The position numbers and the translations under genes were made by a program. A stretch of 64,000 bases of DNA from Pochonia chlamydosporia 170 (lineage: Eukaryota; Ascomycota; Sordariomycetes; Hypocreales; Clavicipitaceae). Positions 24,880 through 34,379 of the stretch are shown here, piece after piece. Every line of letters starts with the position of its first letter. The first letter of the stretch is position 1. Below the pieces are notes generated by a model, which was not told the origin of the DNA, did not search any database, and saw only the letters and a program-made list of their open reading frames with translations. The stretch lies in the NCBI RefSeq assembly GCF_001653235.2, contig NC_035790.1, forward strand, positions 3,658,001 to 3,722,000. Direction: 5' to 3'.

Positions 24880-25381
24880 ATGGCATCTGAGACTACGGCA
24901 GCACCAGAGCCTATCAAGGACATCGACTTTGACGGAGGCGACGCTCCTGAGGGCACCGTCTGGGTAATGCCAAAATCTTATGACCCCTTTTACAACTCTG
25001 GAGCCCGGGGCTAATACTCAACAACAGGTCAAGTGGGACGTCAACAATGGCAGAGATCGCACCCATGAGCCCTACGTGGGCAATGTCTACCAGCTCGAAG
25101 GCACGCCGTAAGTGAGATGTGACTTTTCAGTCAAGTAACTAGGCTAACTCTTTTTGATAGCGAAATCCAGGGAGTTGAAATCAAAAGCGGCAGTCGGGTT
25201 TCCCTGCTCTGCTGGACGTAAGTGCCGGCCCTGACGGTTTCAACCGAGGACACGTACTAACACCCGCTTTAGGAGCAGCTATCCCAATGGTAACCCGGCT
25301 CTTGTCGTTGATGGGCCAACGAATGGCAAGCACAAAGTCAACAAGATCCGCTTGGGCTGCTATCGTGTTGATCCCCGTTAA
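24880..25381 (+). CDS. Small four-exon protein of unknown function
   Basis: Predicted 109-residue protein found by splicing exons too short to stand out alone: 24880-24963, 25028-25107, 25161-25217 and 25273-25381. Every intron has GTAA-type donor and AG acceptor and all junctions keep phase, ending in VDPR-stop. It has no signal peptide or membrane segment. The N-terminus is acidic (IKDIDFDGGDAPEG), followed by a Trp/Tyr-rich, probably beta-rich core (TVWVKWDVNNGRDR, YVGNVYQLEG, RVSLLCWTSSYPNG). A CACCATGG-type start context and a 5' leader with CT-rich runs suggest a well expressed transcript. No family recognised; it could be a small cytosolic beta-sandwich protein. Confidence 0.72.
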
Positions 25382-25872
25382 CGAAGCATTCAGCTTCTAC
25401 TCGCGCCCTAGATTCAGTTCTCAATGGTGTCGGGGGTCTCGGTGTCACTGATTACATTGAAGGTTCTTGCACTGGGCCGGTGATCTGGATAATGGTATCG
25501 ATTCTGGTCGGTTAACGTATCCAATCGCCTATCATGTCTAGCAAGGTGGCATCCCTGATCCCAACGTAGCTAGTATTCAAACTCTTGACTTCTTCCTTCT
25601 TGTAATTTTGATGGTATCAGACTTTGACCGTGAAATCTTACCTTGAAGTGTTGACTCATGTAAACGAAAGTAGACTTGCTTGACAGCATGGACGTGCTTT
25701 GTGACCGACTTCCTGAGACAACGAAATTTTGAACTCGAATTATGCATTCTTAACAGTCAGGATACGATTTTGGATCCTCATTCGGGTCCCAAATTCTCCA
25801 GCAACAGACCTTGGCAAGGGAATCTCACGACCCTCAGCACCAGCCCATAGAGTACTGTGCGAACCATGCCAA

Positions 25873-26322
25873 CTAGTCGTGATCCAAAAAGCACACAACT
25901 TCAATATTGTTGCCATCAAAATCAAGAATATACGCTGCTGTAGCTTTCGTCAGCATGTGCCCTGATTCAAAAGTTCAACAAAGCTGACCATAGTACCCCT
26001 TCATCCAGGGCCGCTCTCCCGGCTCTCCATTATCTTTTCCTCCAGCCAGAATACCAGCAGCATGGAACTCGTCAACCAACTTCTTATCATCCACACAAAA
26101 CGAGATGTGTACTGGTGTTGGCTTGGCCTTCTGACCATCACCAGCGTCGGGGGCAAACTGGCGCAGCCACAGTTCGGGAATTGGGGCTGTCGCTTTCGCT
26201 GGGCCGAGTCCGATGACAGTAGGGAAACGCATTTCGGTGAAAGACAGCGGAGCTAGCGCTGTGATATAGAATTTGACCGAAGCCTCGAGGTCGGTGACGC
26301 GAATAGAAACGTGACTGAGCAT
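25873..26322 (-). CDS. VOC (glyoxalase/dioxygenase-fold) protein
   Basis: Predicted 132-residue protein of the vicinal oxygen chelate superfamily. Exons: 26322-25989 and 25937-25873, phase 1 junction. The first beta-alpha-beta unit starts at once (MLSHVSIRVTDLEASVKFY), the middle has PVHISFCVDDKKLVDEFHAAG, and the second exon supplies the typical ending YAAYILDFDGNNIEVV. Metal-ligand positions typical of the fold are plausible at His4 and the late Glu (NNIE). It is a single-domain member, like small fungal glyoxalase/bleomycin-resistance-type proteins of unknown substrate. ATG 26322 was chosen because it begins exactly at the conserved first strand; the longer frame upstream opens with GTG. 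Confidence 0.85.
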
Positions 26323-26796
26323 GTTGGCGTATAGGTGGTCAAATGAAGTCACGGATTAAGAAGTTTTATTGGTACGCCGAGCCTGGGATCAACGATAACT
26401 TGTTGCTTTGAAGCATCAGTGAAGGCGCTTTTGTGTCCCAAACCGCACTCTCAGGTTGTGGGCATCTTGGGAAATTTTGTTGCTTTCACATAAAATCACG
26501 CTGGGTAAGCGAAATACCGTGAAAGTGGGTGATCCTGGAAACGGCCCTGTGGAAACATTGTCGACAGTTATGCCGCGCCGCTCATCAATTCCACATTTGG
26601 GACTCACATCCTCGGAGTCCCTGCTCCCAAGATAAATGATACACCCTAATGGAGGTTCAAGAAATGTGTGGCAATGTTATTACTTGGGTAGAGTGGTGTA
26701 GTTAGTATGCCAGTCCATATACGTAATTGAGACATCGTGCGGTCGAACCCGTGACTACAAGCCAATGTTAGAACTATCATTACAATATCTCTCGGA
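26323..26796. other. Intergenic
   Basis: No gene recognised. A GGTTCGACC-like box on the minus strand near 26740 does not fold into a tRNA. Confidence 0.4.
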
Positions 26797-27285
26797 TTAA
26801 TTCAAACCATCGCCGGCTTGGCGAGTATGGATGGCATAAAGGTCCTGGTTGGCTGATCTAGGTAGCATTCGGGATTGCCATGCAAGGCGGTTATTCCCAA
26901 GCTTCTCGTGCATCCTATTTACAAATTCTGAAACACTGACGTAATACCGCACTTCCTGGGCTGTCAATTCTTCCACGGGCTCTAATGCTCGACCAACCAA
27001 GCCTTCCGAGTTATTGTCGCTTGTCACCGGTAGTGGGACGTTAGGTCGAAGGTCGATAATTCGCTAGAGTAAGTTTGGATAGTCCTCTATCAGAACGACA
27101 TCTGTGGCAATCTTTGACTCTGAATTCCAGTGCAGAGTAACTGTGCTTCCAATCTGATATCTCGGGTCATCCTGGTAGTCGCCCTCAGACCCGGCGGCAG
27201 GTGGTTGGATGAAAGAACCGACGGCAGTCACCGAGCTGATGTGACTGATGAGAATGGCCAACAAGAGAAAGCCTGAAGGGATCAT
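26797..27285 (-). pseudogene. Secreted-protein gene broken by amber stop
   Basis: A frame opens at ATG 27285 with a good signal peptide (MIPSGFLLLAILISHISSVTA) followed by GSFIQPPAAGSEGDYQDD and GSTVTLHWNSESKIATDVVLIEDYP. This arrangement is common at the start of fungal secreted or membrane-anchored proteins with a beta-sandwich head. It meets a TAG at about 27064-27066 and continues in the same frame for about 88 more codons (IIDLRPNVPLPVTSDNN... to the stop at 26797). A single C-to-T change of a CAG codon would explain the break. The continuation does not look like the usual downstream domain, so the gene may also be rearranged. An intron skipping the stop was considered, but no convincing donor was seen. 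Confidence 0.5.
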
Positions 27286-27788
27286 GGCGATGAGGCGTTG
27301 ACACCGGGAGACTCGCAGTGAGCATCACATGAAGAAGATTTCTAGGGTTCAAGGAATGGAAGAGAAGGAAGGAACGATTTCTCTCACGTCTCTTCACGAC
27401 CTTGATGGCGTGGAGCACACCTTTTACTTGCTGTTGGCCTGATATTGAATACTGTCATTGAACTATCTCCTATACACGGTAAAGAATGAACCTGGTATGG
27501 CTGCTTTCCATTTTAATCTCAGGTTACTAGTTCCATGTTTGAAACCCACACAAATATTCGCTCACGCTTGACCACCATGTCGTAAAATTTGCGATTTAAT
27601 ATTGCCATTACACTCACACTGTGCGCAAAGAGAGTGAAGTGTCGCCAGAGGGCCAAATTCAGTAAATTACAATCCGAATAATCCGCACATCCTCTGAAAG
27701 CCGCCTTTCAACCCTTAGACAGCTCTACCCACCAGAGGAACAGAAAGTATTACCGGGCAGATGCGTTCACAGGTTCCCATATTCGATC
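27286..27788. other. Intergenic
   Basis: Between the broken secreted-protein gene and the next small gene; nothing recognised. Confidence 0.4.
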
Positions 27789-28172
27789 TCAACCCACCCA
27801 AGGTCTACTACCCAGAGCCCGAGGCATAAAGACGTTTAGACACCGAAAAGTGCCATCCGGATGGACACAATTATCATCTGTTATGCAGTCAGTCTATTTT
27901 GAAACACATGAGTGTTTGTATCTGAACTTACGCCTGCCGGCGGCACGAATGAGACCGGAACCGTCTTTGGCGTGAGGATTCACGTTGGCGGTTCGCGGAG
28001 AGAGTGACTCCGTGCTCGTATCACTACCAGATACAGCCTCCTCCACGTATGGATTAGGTGCAGGCTCGATAAGTGCAGACGCCGCTTCGGCTACTGGGGC
28101 TGCCTCTGTACGACCTACGAAGATTGCTGCAGCCAGCTGCAAAAAGGGCAGAGTGAAAGTGTTGTGCTTCAT
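27789..28172 (-). CDS. Small secreted protein
   Basis: Predicted 109-residue secreted protein. Exons: 28172-27932 and 27877-27789, joined at a GTAAGT donor and an AACAG acceptor with a CTGAC branch site. Signal peptide: MKHNTFTLPFLQLAAAIFVGRTEA, with likely cleavage before AAPVAEA. The mid part is acidic, Ser/Thr/Pro-rich and low in structure. The spliced C-terminus supplies two Cys in RHDNCVHPDGTFRCLN, absent from the unspliced reading. No homologue recognised; the size, secretion and Cys pair fit a candidate effector or cell-surface peptide. The second exon is inferred from splice signals only. Confidence 0.55.
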
Positions 28173-28798
28173 GGTGTAAGTTACGGCGGAGTGGGAGAAG
28201 TGGTGCGCGAAACAAGCGAGATAATGGTGGCATTGTTTGGAATTTATAGAATACAGCCATGCCTTTTTCGCTCAAAAAACCCTCAAAATGTGGACAGTGC
28301 CTTTTATCGCTCATGTCTTTGACAGCAAAAAAGGTAAAGGCTTTGCGTCGGATTCGGATTTGAGACATCTTAGTCTTGCATGAGTTCTCTTTTAACTATA
28401 ATCGCTCATATCTGAAAACGCCACGGAAATCGAAGGTCTTGTGTCATATTCAAAATATCCTAGTAATGAGGGATTTTCTCTTTGACTTCTCATGCCTCGT
28501 GGTTGGCAGCAGCCAATGCAATAAGGACGAACCCCAGATCTGCACATAGCTTAGATCTCAACGAAGCCACTGTCTCGGGGCCAATATGATCAAAGCCAAA
28601 TAGAAACGCCGATGGGCGAAGCTGCAAAGGGGACCTTAATTGTTGGTTCCCTTCCCTTCCACATGTAAAAGTATAAGTAATTCCGCCAAGATCCCCATGA
28701 CAATCCTGAATACCGAAGGAGTAGATAATCAGAACCTCTACAATAATCGGTTCAATTAACGTCCATGTTAGAATACAATTTCACTTATACTTCCCACA
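28173..28798. other. Intergenic, divergent promoter region
   Basis: Separates the divergent small secreted protein gene and the glutathionylspermidine-synthase-like gene, so it must hold both promoters. No specific motif identified. Confidence 0.4.
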
Positions 28799-30253
28799 AT
28801 GCGACGCGTCGAGGTTCCACCACGACCCAACTCAATTAAGCTCTTGAAGAGCCAGGGCCTGGTCTACGCTGACATGCCCGGCCTAACAAAAGACCAGCCA
28901 TATTGGCCGGATGACAGATACTACTCTTTTACCAGTGAAGAAATCGAGCTAATCGAAGAAGCGGGAAAAGATGTCTTTGGCATGTGTTGCGAAGCGGCTG
29001 AATATCTAGTCCAAAATCCCGACGTCATCGTCAACAGGATGGCAATACCGGCATTTGCGCTCCAGCAAATCAAGGAGTCCTGGCACCGTGACCCATCCTG
29101 GGGCAGCGTCTACGGAAGATTTGACTTTTCGTTTGGCGGCCTCGATCATCCGGATCCGCAACTGCGACTTCCCAAATTCTACGAGTTCAACGCGGACACG
29201 CCGACATCGCTCGTCGAAGCTGCATGCGCTCAGTGGCACTGGCTCGAGCAGACCGGGCAAGGTCAAGATCAATTCAACTCCATTGCCGAGAGGCTCGTCG
29301 AGGCTTGGAAAAGAAACCTTGACTTGATACAGAAAAAGATTGGTCACCCGGTCAAGGTGCATTTTGCCATCGGAATGGGAGACGACTCGGGGGAGGAGGT
29401 CATGAACCTAGCATTGCTCATGGACACGTGTCAGCAGGCCGGTTGGCTCACCAAGAGTTTGTTCATGGAGCAGATACAAATGCATCCAGACGGGCGGTTC
29501 CACGATCATGAAGGGGAGCATATAGACGTGCTGTTCAAGCTGTATCCCTATGAGTTCCTTGCGGAGGAAGCTGCTGCCGAGGCCGTGTTTAAGGACATGA
29601 ACAGAGTTGGACTACGCGATGCTAATGGAAAATACATCGGAGGCACGGTGTGGATTGAACCTCCGTACAAGATGCTCTGGAGCAATAAAGCCTTGTTTGC
29701 GATTCTTTGGCAGCTCTTCAAGGACGATCCGCGCAGCAAGTGGTTACTGCCGACGTATTTTGAGAGCGAAAAGCCAGAGTCGCTAACCAAGTACGCTCGA
29801 AAGCCTATTTTCTCTCGAGAAGGAAAGGGGATTACACTCGTGGATGACGGCAACGTCCTCGTAGATGCGTCGACAAGCGAGTTTGGCAAGGAAGGGTTCA
29901 TCGTGCAAGAGCTCTCGGTGCCAGCAAAGTTTGAGGACGGGAAGGGCAACAACATGTACGCTGTGCCTGGTCTTTGGTTTGTAGATGGTGAGTCTGCTGG
30001 CATGGGTATCCGCGAGGATTCAGGTCCGATTACGTCGAATTCCTCTGTGTTTACTCCGCACTCCATTTCAGATGGACCGTTGCAGTACACGCCGAGTAAA
30101 GTCCCGACCCTTGACGAGATTGACGCGTCGCTGAGCATTTATAAGTCTCTGAGTGACGGAGGGCATACTGGCCTTCCGACTGACATTCACAACCTCATCT
30201 ACCACTCCGACTTCGCCCCAGATCAGGTTGTAGTAGTTGAAACAGTTACATGA
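28799..30253 (+). CDS. Glutathionylspermidine synthase-like ATP-grasp protein
   Basis: Intronless 484-residue member of the GSP_synth family (C-terminal synthetase of bacterial Gss, and YgiC/YjfC-type proteins), ATP-grasp enzymes that form an amide bond between a carboxylate and an amine. Seen: the N-terminal PYWPDDRYYSFTSEEIE block, FYEFNADTPTSLVEA, the nucleotide/Mg segment IEPPYKMLWSNKALFAILW, KYARKPIFSREGKGI, and the C-terminal GLWFVDGESAGMGIREDSGPIT. These blocks occur in the order seen in bacterial members. There is no signal peptide or membrane segment, so it is cytosolic. The C-terminus is about 60 residues longer than typical bacterial members (VFTPHSI... to the end). Lack of introns and a mainly bacterial family suggest horizontal acquisition (inference). 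The amidase half of Gss is absent. The real substrates are unknown. Confidence 0.9.
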   Translation: MRRVEVPPRPNSIKLLKSQGLVYADMPGLTKDQPYWPDDRYYSFTSEEIELIEEAGKDVFGMCCEAAEYLVQNPDVIVNRMAIPAFALQQIKESWHRDPSWGSVYGRFDFSFGGLDHPDPQLRLPKFYEFNADTPTSLVEAACAQWHWLEQTGQGQDQFNSIAERLVEAWKRNLDLIQKKIGHPVKVHFAIGMGDDSGEEVMNLALLMDTCQQAGWLTKSLFMEQIQMHPDGRFHDHEGEHIDVLFKLYPYEFLAEEAAAEAVFKDMNRVGLRDANGKYIGGTVWIEPPYKMLWSNKALFAILWQLFKDDPRSKWLLPTYFESEKPESLTKYARKPIFSREGKGITLVDDGNVLVDASTSEFGKEGFIVQELSVPAKFEDGKGNNMYAVPGLWFVDGESAGMGIREDSGPITSNSSVFTPHSISDGPLQYTPSKVPTLDEIDASLSIYKSLSDGGHTGLPTDIHNLIYHSDFAPDQVVVVETVT

Positions 30254-31913
30254 GAGCGGTTTATCGAATGCGGGCTTTGGATGGGCGGAGAAAAGGTTCA
30301 ATTTGGCAAAGGCAATTGATAGTTTTAGCTGATGAAGAAAAGAATTGAGTCGCACTTTTGAGTAGGTTCCTTGTCCCCTTGCAAGGCGACCGCCAAACCA
30401 CCAAGGATTGGCATGCCTAGAGATGCAGAAATAAGCATTCGGAAGTGGCGTTATGCCTGGACACAAGCAGATGTTATTCTTGTCCTCGATGAATGGTCTC
30501 GGCTTCGGTGTGTGGCTGCAGCTTGATCCACTGCAATGGTTCTTCTGCAGTATAGAGAATTCAACTTCGCAATGATGCCTCATTACGGCGTGACATTGTA
30601 TATTGCCATCTACAGTCTCTGATATAAAGTATTTGAACATATCTAAGTATACACTAACACAGCTCAATATTCCTCAGCACATAACGAGAAATTCGATACT
30701 TTGGCCTCGTTCAAATACTTCTGACCCGCCACTGAACACAACACCACATTTGCCACCTGCAGCCGCAGACTTGCCGCTTATTCTCAATGCAAAATGATGG
30801 CCGCTTCACCAGAGTCCAGACTTGCATCCGTTGAATTCATCGCAGTTGGAGACCAAGTGTCGGTCGAGACTTCTGCCCTATTCTCGACGTGCATGTTGAA
30901 GTCCACAAACCTTGATGAAGACATCCTGGCTCATGCAATCTTGGCTGATGTTATGCTCTTTAGAGATGACCCGTCTTGGCAAGCCCAGATTCTATTTCAA
31001 GCAACATCGTGACAGGGATCTGCATTTCTCCACACGAAGATCATTCGTCGCCTTGAATACTGTTCCTGATTTAGCCCCCAACTAAGCCGTTTTGGGAATA
31101 GCACCGCACTGCTGACCTTCTCTTGGACTTCAGCTTGTGCACTTCGCCGCCTTGTCTGAAGACGGCGATGTTGCATTTGGCCGGGCAGTAATTATGGAGG
31201 AAATTAATAGCGGGCTTGGTCAACCAAAGTTCTGTTGCAGAACTAACATGATGAGACCACCAAAGGAGGGTAATTATGTTTGCATCGCGTGAGGCGAAGA
31301 GTTGAGGTCATAGAGCTTCATGTCAGATTGTGTATTTTTAATCGAATTGGTACCGACTCATACATAACTACGTCAAGATATCCCTTATCTAGGAAGAAGT
31401 AAATTACTGGTCAGGAAGCGGAAAGCGTCCCGAAACGTTGAGTGACAGATGATTTACCAGGACACCGGCCATGCGAAGAAACGTTGTTTGAAGCCATGAT
31501 GCAGCATTTTTAGGATGTGAATACACTTGTCAGGAACAATTTTAACCTTATTGTCCAAAAGCTTGTACTTTTCGTGCACCCTTCTCAAAAGCCTCTCCCG
31601 AATGCTACTATTTTTGGGTAGAATGCCTATCATAACGTTGTAGATCCCGGCGATGAGGATCATCATGCAGGGGCAAAGCAACTCGACCCACCACCATCAT
31701 CAGCTGGATACAAGACCGTTATGTCAAAACAGTAAGCAGTCCGATCCGGTATAATAGAAATTCATTCTTCAGACCGAATATAAATTCCGAACAAGATCCC
31801 CAATTCTCACATTCCCAATTCCTCATCAGCTCACACAACCTTCCTCCTCTAGGACATATTCTTCAAGTAATACTTTTCATTTGTAAACACCACAGACCAC
31901 CCTCTTCGTCATC
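30254..31913. other. Intergenic with MITE fragment and promoter of NlpC/P60 gene
   Basis: Contains the MITE-like fragment at about 30600-30734. Small ORFs at 30794-31012 (plus) and 31454-31681 (minus) have no motif and are not called. The final 120 bp before ATG 31914 are CT/CA-rich (TCACACAACCTTCCTCC), as in highly expressed fungal genes. Confidence 0.45.
30600..30734. repeat. MITE fragment related to 61.7-62.1 kb element
   Basis: The segment GTATACACTAACACAGCTCAATAT (30647-30670) and its flanks (ACATATCTAA before; GCACATAACG and CAAATACTT after, ending CGCCACTG) align in order with 61981-62077. Only one arm of the element is present. Confidence 0.7.
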
Positions 31914-32660
31914 ATGCAGTTCAAGCTTCTTGCTGTCGCCCTCGCCGCGGCCCTCCCCATGGTCAGCGCATACCCCATCACCGGCAACGATGTCAACTGC
32001 CGCTCCGGCCCTTCCACCAGCGACAAGGTCGTCCGAACCTACAAGAAGGGTGAGGACGTCAAGCTCAGCTGCCAGACCACCGGCGAGTCCGTCTCCGGCA
32101 ACAACATCTGGGACAAGACCCAGCACGGCTGCTACGTCTCCGACTACTATGTCAAGACCGGCTCCAGCAGCATGGTCACCGGCCCATGCAGCGGTGGTGG
32201 CGGTGGCAGCGGCGGCTCCTCCTACCAGGGCAAGATCACTCGCAAGGAGATCATGGCCCGTGGCATGTTCTGGGTGAACAAGCACGTTCCTTACTCCATG
32301 CGCAAGACTACTTCCGATCCTCAGGGCCGCAAGTACCGCACTGACTGCTCTGGTTTCGTCTCCATGGCCCTGCATGCCGCTTCTCCCGGCTACAGCACCG
32401 TCACCCTCGGCCAGATCGGCAAGGCCATCTCTTACAACGACATCAAGGCTGGTGATATGATTGGAACTCTTGCCTCTGGCACTGGTGGCGCTGCTGGCCA
32501 CGTTGTTCTCTTCCACTCCTGGACTGATGCCTCCAAGAAGAAGTACAACACACTCGAGTGCAAGGGAACTGACGGCTGTGTTAAGTGGACTCGCTCTGTT
32601 GGCTGGAAGGTCGGCTCTGTTGTCGCCAAGCCTTACCGATACAAGAACGTTGTTGACTAA
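31914..32660 (+). CDS. Secreted SH3-NlpC/P60 peptidoglycan peptidase
   Basis: Intronless 248-residue secreted protein. Signal peptide (MQFKLLAVALAAALPMVSA), a bacterial-type SH3 domain (about residues 20-85: VNCRSGPSTSDKVVRTYKKG with paired Cys), a Gly/Ser linker (GGGGGSGGSS) and an NlpC/P60 Cys-peptidase domain (about 105-248). Catalytic Cys is at about 145 in YRTDCSGFVSMAL and catalytic His at about 196 in GHVVLFHSW; the third polar residue should lie shortly after. NlpC/P60 enzymes cut peptide bridges in bacterial peptidoglycan, so a secreted fungal version probably acts on bacteria near the hypha. Strong C-ending codon use and a CCACC-like start context point to high expression, unlike its AT-rich surroundings. 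Probably of bacterial origin (inference). Confidence 0.93.
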   Translation: MQFKLLAVALAAALPMVSAYPITGNDVNCRSGPSTSDKVVRTYKKGEDVKLSCQTTGESVSGNNIWDKTQHGCYVSDYYVKTGSSSMVTGPCSGGGGGSGGSSYQGKITRKEIMARGMFWVNKHVPYSMRKTTSDPQGRKYRTDCSGFVSMALHAASPGYSTVTLGQIGKAISYNDIKAGDMIGTLASGTGGAAGHVVLFHSWTDASKKKYNTLECKGTDGCVKWTRSVGWKVGSVVAKPYRYKNVVD

Positions 32661-33308
32661 ATCAATGACGCGCTTTGCGACTCAACCTGGATTCATTTCA
32701 TTGGCATCCACCTTGTTTGACAGACCTGGGAGACTATAAACGGGGGGCACACTTCATTACCGTTTTTCTGTACTATAGCATCCTCCTGGCCACGGGTCCA
32801 TCACTCTAGTATATAGTTCTTTTTTCTGTATTTACTTACTATAGAGTGGCCACGCGCCAGCACATAGTTACTTTGGCATATAAAAAGCTGTTTGTTATTC
32901 GCAAATTATTCAATCAACCTGACCCGAGTGTTGCGTTGTTGACTTGATGGAGGCGTAAAATGAAGAATGGTATGGGGTAAGAAAATCCTTATATCAGGCT
33001 ACAGTGAAGAAACTCTCGACCATGAAGCCAATCCATTTGTCGTTGTCTGAGAATTCAACAGCCGAGACGAAGCAAGGCGCCGGGCTGATAGAGACATCAG
33101 AGCTCAAGGCAAATGGAGGGTTATCGTTGTTTATCAAAGCTACCATACCGAACACCAAGCCGGATCTGAGAATATTCGTAACAGAGCACAGACGTCTGCC
33201 TCATGAGCCCGAAAGACTTCTCGCAACAAACCCCACACAATAAGTAATGGCTGATGCCCGCAGCCCAGCAGCCCTGCCCCGAACTTAGCCCAAACTTGAT
33301 CTCAAGCC
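32661..33308. other. Intergenic
   Basis: 3' flank of the NlpC/P60 gene. An ORF at 33004-33243 lacks recognisable features. Confidence 0.4.
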
Positions 33309-33524
33309 CTACACAGCTCCTCTGTTCATCTTATCATGAGCAGAAACAAACGCTGCAATCAGCTTATCCCTCTTTCCCGCGTCTCTAAAAGCCGGATCGA
33401 GCGAAGTTTGTGGAATAGCAGGCATTCTGGTGTCTGCCTGTTTGTCCCAAAAAGACCGTTCGGCTGTTGTGATTGTCGATATGGCGACGTAGAGCTTTGC
33501 CCGAACACGGCCGTCATGGTATCC
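33309..33524 (-). CDS. Possible C-terminal exon of unknown minus-strand gene
   Basis: A minus-strand frame ending at TAG 33309-33311 reads as a plausible protein end: HDGRVRAKLYVAIST, then SFWDKQADTR, then FRDAGKRDKLIAAFVSAHDK. A stop lies just upstream of residue LAGG, and candidate AG acceptors (such as ATTAG) precede HDGR, so this could be a last exon. A competing longer frame (33359-33724) is Gln/Ser-rich and less protein-like. The upstream exons, start and family were not found, so the call is tentative. It lies about 470 bp from the retroelement insertion and may be a remnant. Confidence 0.3.
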   Translation of the reverse strand, partial: GYHDGRVRAKLYVAISTITTAERSFWDKQADTRMPAIPQTSLDPAFRDAGKRDKLIAAFVSAHDKMNRGAV

Positions 33525-33985
33525 GCTAATGATTGTGCCTCCCGCGAGTCAGGTTGGTTCCCTAGGTATCCTTCGTGATGCGACTGCTGAATATTGTGCT
33601 GCTGGGATGAAGACTGTGCATCTGCCTGCATTTTGTTGCGCTTATGACACGCAACTGACCCAGGCTCGGAATTGTATTGCGTACGGTCATCGTTCGACCA
33701 CACACCATTTTGGTTTTGAAGCATGTTTGAGCGTTGTGATTTTCTTTCTTGAGCTAGGATTTTGTGCCGGGGATGATGATGGAATTGCTCGAAGTGATGA
33801 AGGAAGGTCGGAAGTTGTTTGCGCCAGATGTCGAAGAAATCAAAGTGGCACTGAGGGCTGGATGCTGCGGAGCACTTGACGCGGGTCTTCTAACGATGGC
33901 AAACAGTCAATGGCAAACAATCAGATGGATACATGTATACGTTTATGTACCCAGTTACCTTAACGTCGTATGGAGAATACCCTGA

Positions 33986-33990
33986 CAACC
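33986..33990. repeat. Target-site duplication of outer solo LTR, left copy (CAACC)
   Basis: CAACC at 33986-33990 directly abuts the terminal TATCGC of the solo LTR; the partner CAACC is at 39660-39664, directly outside the other LTR terminus. Confidence 0.85.
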
Positions 33991-34043
33991 TATCGCGAGA
34001 TAGCTACAGATTTGAGAGATTGTGGGCAACAAAAGACTAAATT
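33991..34043 (-). mobile_element. Solo LTR (minus orientation), 3' part, split by copia insertion
   Basis: Read on the minus strand, this 53-bp piece gives the LTR end TTTAGTCTTTTGTTGCCCACAATC...GCGATA, matching the end of the inner element's LTRs. It is completed by 39483-39659. Together they make 230 bp, the same length as the inner LTRs, flanked by CAACC duplications. Confidence 0.88.
34039..34043. repeat. Target-site duplication of inner copia element, left copy (AAATT)
   Basis: AAATT just before TGTCAACG; the same five bases follow the right LTR at 39478-39482. Confidence 0.9.
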
Positions 34044-34273
34044 TGTCAACGAGAGCTGCTCTGGATCATCACGGACCAAGTCAACCGAGTCATTCAATAG
34101 GATTGAATATCCCTATTCAACTGAGTCATTGAATATCCCTCAGAAACGCCTTATAAAAAGAGTTATAATTTCCTTCCTTTCCTTCTTTCCGTTAGATAGT
34201 CAGTCAAGTAAATATCATTTAATTTAGTCTTTTATTGCCCTCAATCTCTTAAATCTGTAGCTATCCTGCGATA
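34044..34273 (+). repeat. Left LTR of copia element
   Basis: 230 bp from TGTCAACGAG to CCTGCGATA. It contains a TATA-like CTTATAAAAAG at about 34150, a likely transcription start region and the repeated motif GAATATCCCT. It differs from the right LTR at about 16 positions by hand alignment, all transitions; only about 3 of these changes appear to lie in this copy. Confidence 0.93.
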
Positions 34274-34286
34274 GTTATGAGCTCGG
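34274..34286 (+). other. Primer-binding site, half-tRNA initiator-Met type
   Basis: GTTATGAGCTCGG starts directly after the left LTR. GTTATGAG is the complement of the anticodon loop CUCAUAAC of initiator tRNA-Met. The element therefore probably primes from a tRNA fragment cut in the anticodon loop, as known for some copia elements, rather than from the tRNA 3' end. Confidence 0.65.
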
Positions 34287-34379
34287 TTTGCTGCTGAATT
34301 CTACTGTAAAATCGGTACTATCGCACCCTTCTCTGAAGTCTTCCTTTTCTTCCTCTAAAGGAAAGCTCCCATTACTATC

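Noticed and set aside
26700..26780. tRNA-like B box (GGTTCGACC) on the minus strand
   Set aside because: The T-arm stem does not pair and no A box or acceptor stem could be built.
31863..32516. 217-codon minus-strand ORF over the NlpC/P60 gene
   Set aside because: Ala/Gly/Val-rich shadow caused by the GC-rich third positions of the real plus-strand gene.
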